Shown: piece by piece, positions 61,939 through 64,000 of the stretch | Layout of the letters: every line of letters starts with the position of its first letter | Numbering within the stretch: the stretch's first letter is position 1 | Origin: Purshia tridentata | Lineage: Eukaryota > Streptophyta > Magnoliopsida > Rosales > Rosaceae | Direction: 5' to 3' | Assembly (NCBI GenBank): GCA_003254885.1 | Contig: QANT01008378.1 | Location: forward strand, 17,429 to 81,428 | DNA: 64,000 bases | The notes under the pieces: generated by a model | What the model was told of the DNA's origin: nothing | Databases searched by the model: none | The model's input: the letters and a program-made list of their open reading frames with translations, nothing else | Made by a program: the position numbers and the translations under genes

Positions 61939-64000
61939 TTGTGTGTTTTTACCTGAAAGATACAAGCAGCCAAAGCTATATTAGTGCACACTAAGAAGAC
62001 CCAAAACACCAAAACCAAAGCATATAGAGTCATCCTAACCTCACAAAAGATTATAAGCAAGAAGTGATGATTAGAGTTAGTGAGTAGGTGGGTTTGCTAT
62101 ATGTCCCTTTTATAGATGCTAGACAAGGGGAAGAGAGAGAGAGAGAGAGAGAGTGAGTGATGCTTGCCTGCTTGGATAAGAATAGTGTTTTAAGAGCATG
62201 AAACATATACAGTTTCTCTCTATTTATTATTTCTAAAGAAATTGAGATGATTAAATAAAAACAAATTCATAAACCCAATCTTGACAATTATTCAAATTAT
62301 AGCGCGAATCTTAAAATACGTATGGACGTGCACATGCCATAGCAAACAAAATAAATATATATGTAATTAACTCAAACACGAATAGTTAATTAATTCGCAC
62401 ACCAATCGATTTCATTTGAATTGACCAATCTACGGGTTCTACTGATTAGAGTACGCACGCCTACATCTATATTTTTGTCTACATTTTCTTCTTTTCTTAT
62501 ACTTGGTACGAGTGCTGTCTATGTGTTTTTCCTAACGAATATAAGGTGTTCTTGACATTTATGATATTTGCATATTGATTACTAGACTGTAACTGATTTT
62601 CAGCCATCTATACCTGAGATGTATATGACTGTACATGCCAATTCAAAATTATTTCCATTTTAATTTTCAGTGGCGAGGGCTAATTGGCTAAATCATAACG
62701 AATTAAACTGCTCCCCACCTGCATATACATAGATAGGGATATATAATGGGTTGATTAATAAATTTTTCTAAATTTTTTTCTTGATAGTTATCACTTATCA
62801 CTATAAAGCTAGAAAAAGCAATCATTTGGTTTCTCATCTTTACATTCTTGTTTCGCAAGAGGAGCATTTTAGGTCATATATCGTGAGAGAGTACTAGAGT
62901 TTCCAATTATAATAATATAAATTTTAATCTTAATTCCTACGTGGCTAAAAACCCTAATAACTTGAATACATCTACAGTGAATCTGTGTTTTTTTTGGGGC
63001 CAAAACAGTGAATCTGTGTTTAATTAGTGCGTAACTGTCAATAGCAAAACATTTGAATTATAGGCCCAAAAAAAGCAAACTCTCTTATATTTTTGAATAA
63101 ACGGGGCACTAGGCCCAACTAAAGTAACTAAACAATGGTCCTAGGCCCAAGTTTTGCAACAAAGTCCTAACAAAAACAAGCCCAAATCATTACAAGAGCC
63201 CAAATGCGCTAGCAGTAACGAATCAATCCAACTTTAAAACAGAAAATAATAACAAAAATAAAATAAACCAAATATACTAGAGCATTTGACAAAATTATCT
63301 ATTTTTAGTGTGGATGCGATGAGATCCAAATATTATGAAACTTGATCAATATAATGTGGAAGTTTGGTAATGCTTGAAGGAGTGTGAAATTTTTATAATG
63401 GATGATAAGAATGAGGTTTTTTTATTTATTACATTCTACGTAATTCAATTCTAAAATTGTTCAACTATTTATGTTTATGCATTATTCTACTATTTTGTAG
63501 TAAATTAAAATGTAAATGCCCCATAACCCCCTAATTAGAGCTACAATATTCCTACATCCCCACCTTATATTAAACTATCCCAAAACCCCTTAGTTTTCAT
63601 TTAAACTCTCTCAAAACCCCCCTTTTCAAAGCTAGCCCCCTTTTAATATTTATTATATTCCAATTATATCCTTTTGGGCAGGTTCTACTTTTTTATTTTT
63701 ATTAAAGCAAATATTTATAAACTTCCTAGTTAGAGATTGATTCTCTCATAACCTCCGCCCAAAATTAAACTCTCCCAAATTATACACTTTAACATTTACA
63801 AAACCTCGTAGTCAACTTATAACCATATAAAGTTGACTTTTTTTTTTAGAATTCCAATTGTACCCTTTTTATTTGTTTTTAATTTTAATAAAATTTTATT
63901 TGTATTTTTTNTTTTTTAATTTCAGAAATACCATTTTTTATTTATGTTTTTTATTTTAGTTCATAACTTTAAACCCCTAATCTCCTAAAAAATTTGTCTA
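61939..64000. other. Promoter of the bZIP-like gene and AT-rich spacer
   Basis: 61950-62160 holds the 5' UTR intron/leader with a GA repeat at 62131-62153. No further gene is recognised to the window end. From about 63520 two or three diverged units alternate between CCCCCTAATTAGAG-like, AACTCTC(T/C)CAAA-like and AATTCCAATT(G/A)TA-like phrases with a period near 190 bp. An N lies at about 63911. Confidence 0.5.

Overview
This is a 64 kb window of plant nuclear DNA from a eudicot. The genes are split by GT-AG introns, the spacers are AT-rich and full of microsatellites and hairpin elements, and several products belong to plant-only families (group IIb WRKY, ETO1-like, MRH1-type receptor kinase, four-CxxC glutaredoxin). 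Overall character suggests a rosid, perhaps Rosaceae, but the species cannot be proven from sequence alone. Single N bases at about 460, 10186, 18309 and 63911 mark assembly uncertainty.

Layout on the plus strand: the 3' part of a SWAP/SURP splicing-factor gene (0.8-4.4 kb); a degenerate small acidic gene carrying SUMO-interaction-like motifs and hit by a hairpin transposon (5.5-6.9 kb); a gene-poor stretch holding a diverged copy of the 4.7-5.3 kb DNA (7-13.6 kb); a group IIb WRKY factor (13.7-16.3 kb); a repeat-rich spacer (16.3-19.8 kb); a kinase-like gene lacking key catalytic residues (19.8-22.8 kb); and ubiquitin-activating enzyme E1 (24.9-29.2 kb). A minus-strand gene for a ubiquitin-like/LRR protein follows (31.2-33.8 kb). 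Then come a plus-strand glutaredoxin-like gene (36.6-37.4 kb) and a plus-strand LRR receptor-like pseudokinase (41.6-45.3 kb). The minus strand then carries an ETO1-like BTB/TPR gene (46.3-49.9 kb), a chloroplast PPR-type gene (53.0-55.1 kb) and two related bZIP genes in tandem (56.2-58.1 and 60.2-61.9 kb).

The E1, ubiquitin-like/LRR and PPR genes match the order of Arabidopsis At2g30110 (UBA1), At2g30105 and At2g30100, so this is probably an old conserved block into which other genes now fall. Three products touch ubiquitin biology (E1, ubiquitin-like/LRR, and ETO1-like, whose family are CUL3 adaptors). Nothing here is an operon, so any functional link between neighbours is inference.

The observations most worth a second look are: the tandem bZIP pair, where one member keeps the family's exon frame but has lost the invariant basic-region Asn and the zipper Pro and gained C-terminal repeats; two long-hairpin elements of one apparent family, one with a clear 9-bp target-site duplication and the other duplicating a splice-donor-like site in the small acidic gene; and two separate kinase-like proteins with degraded catalytic motifs.
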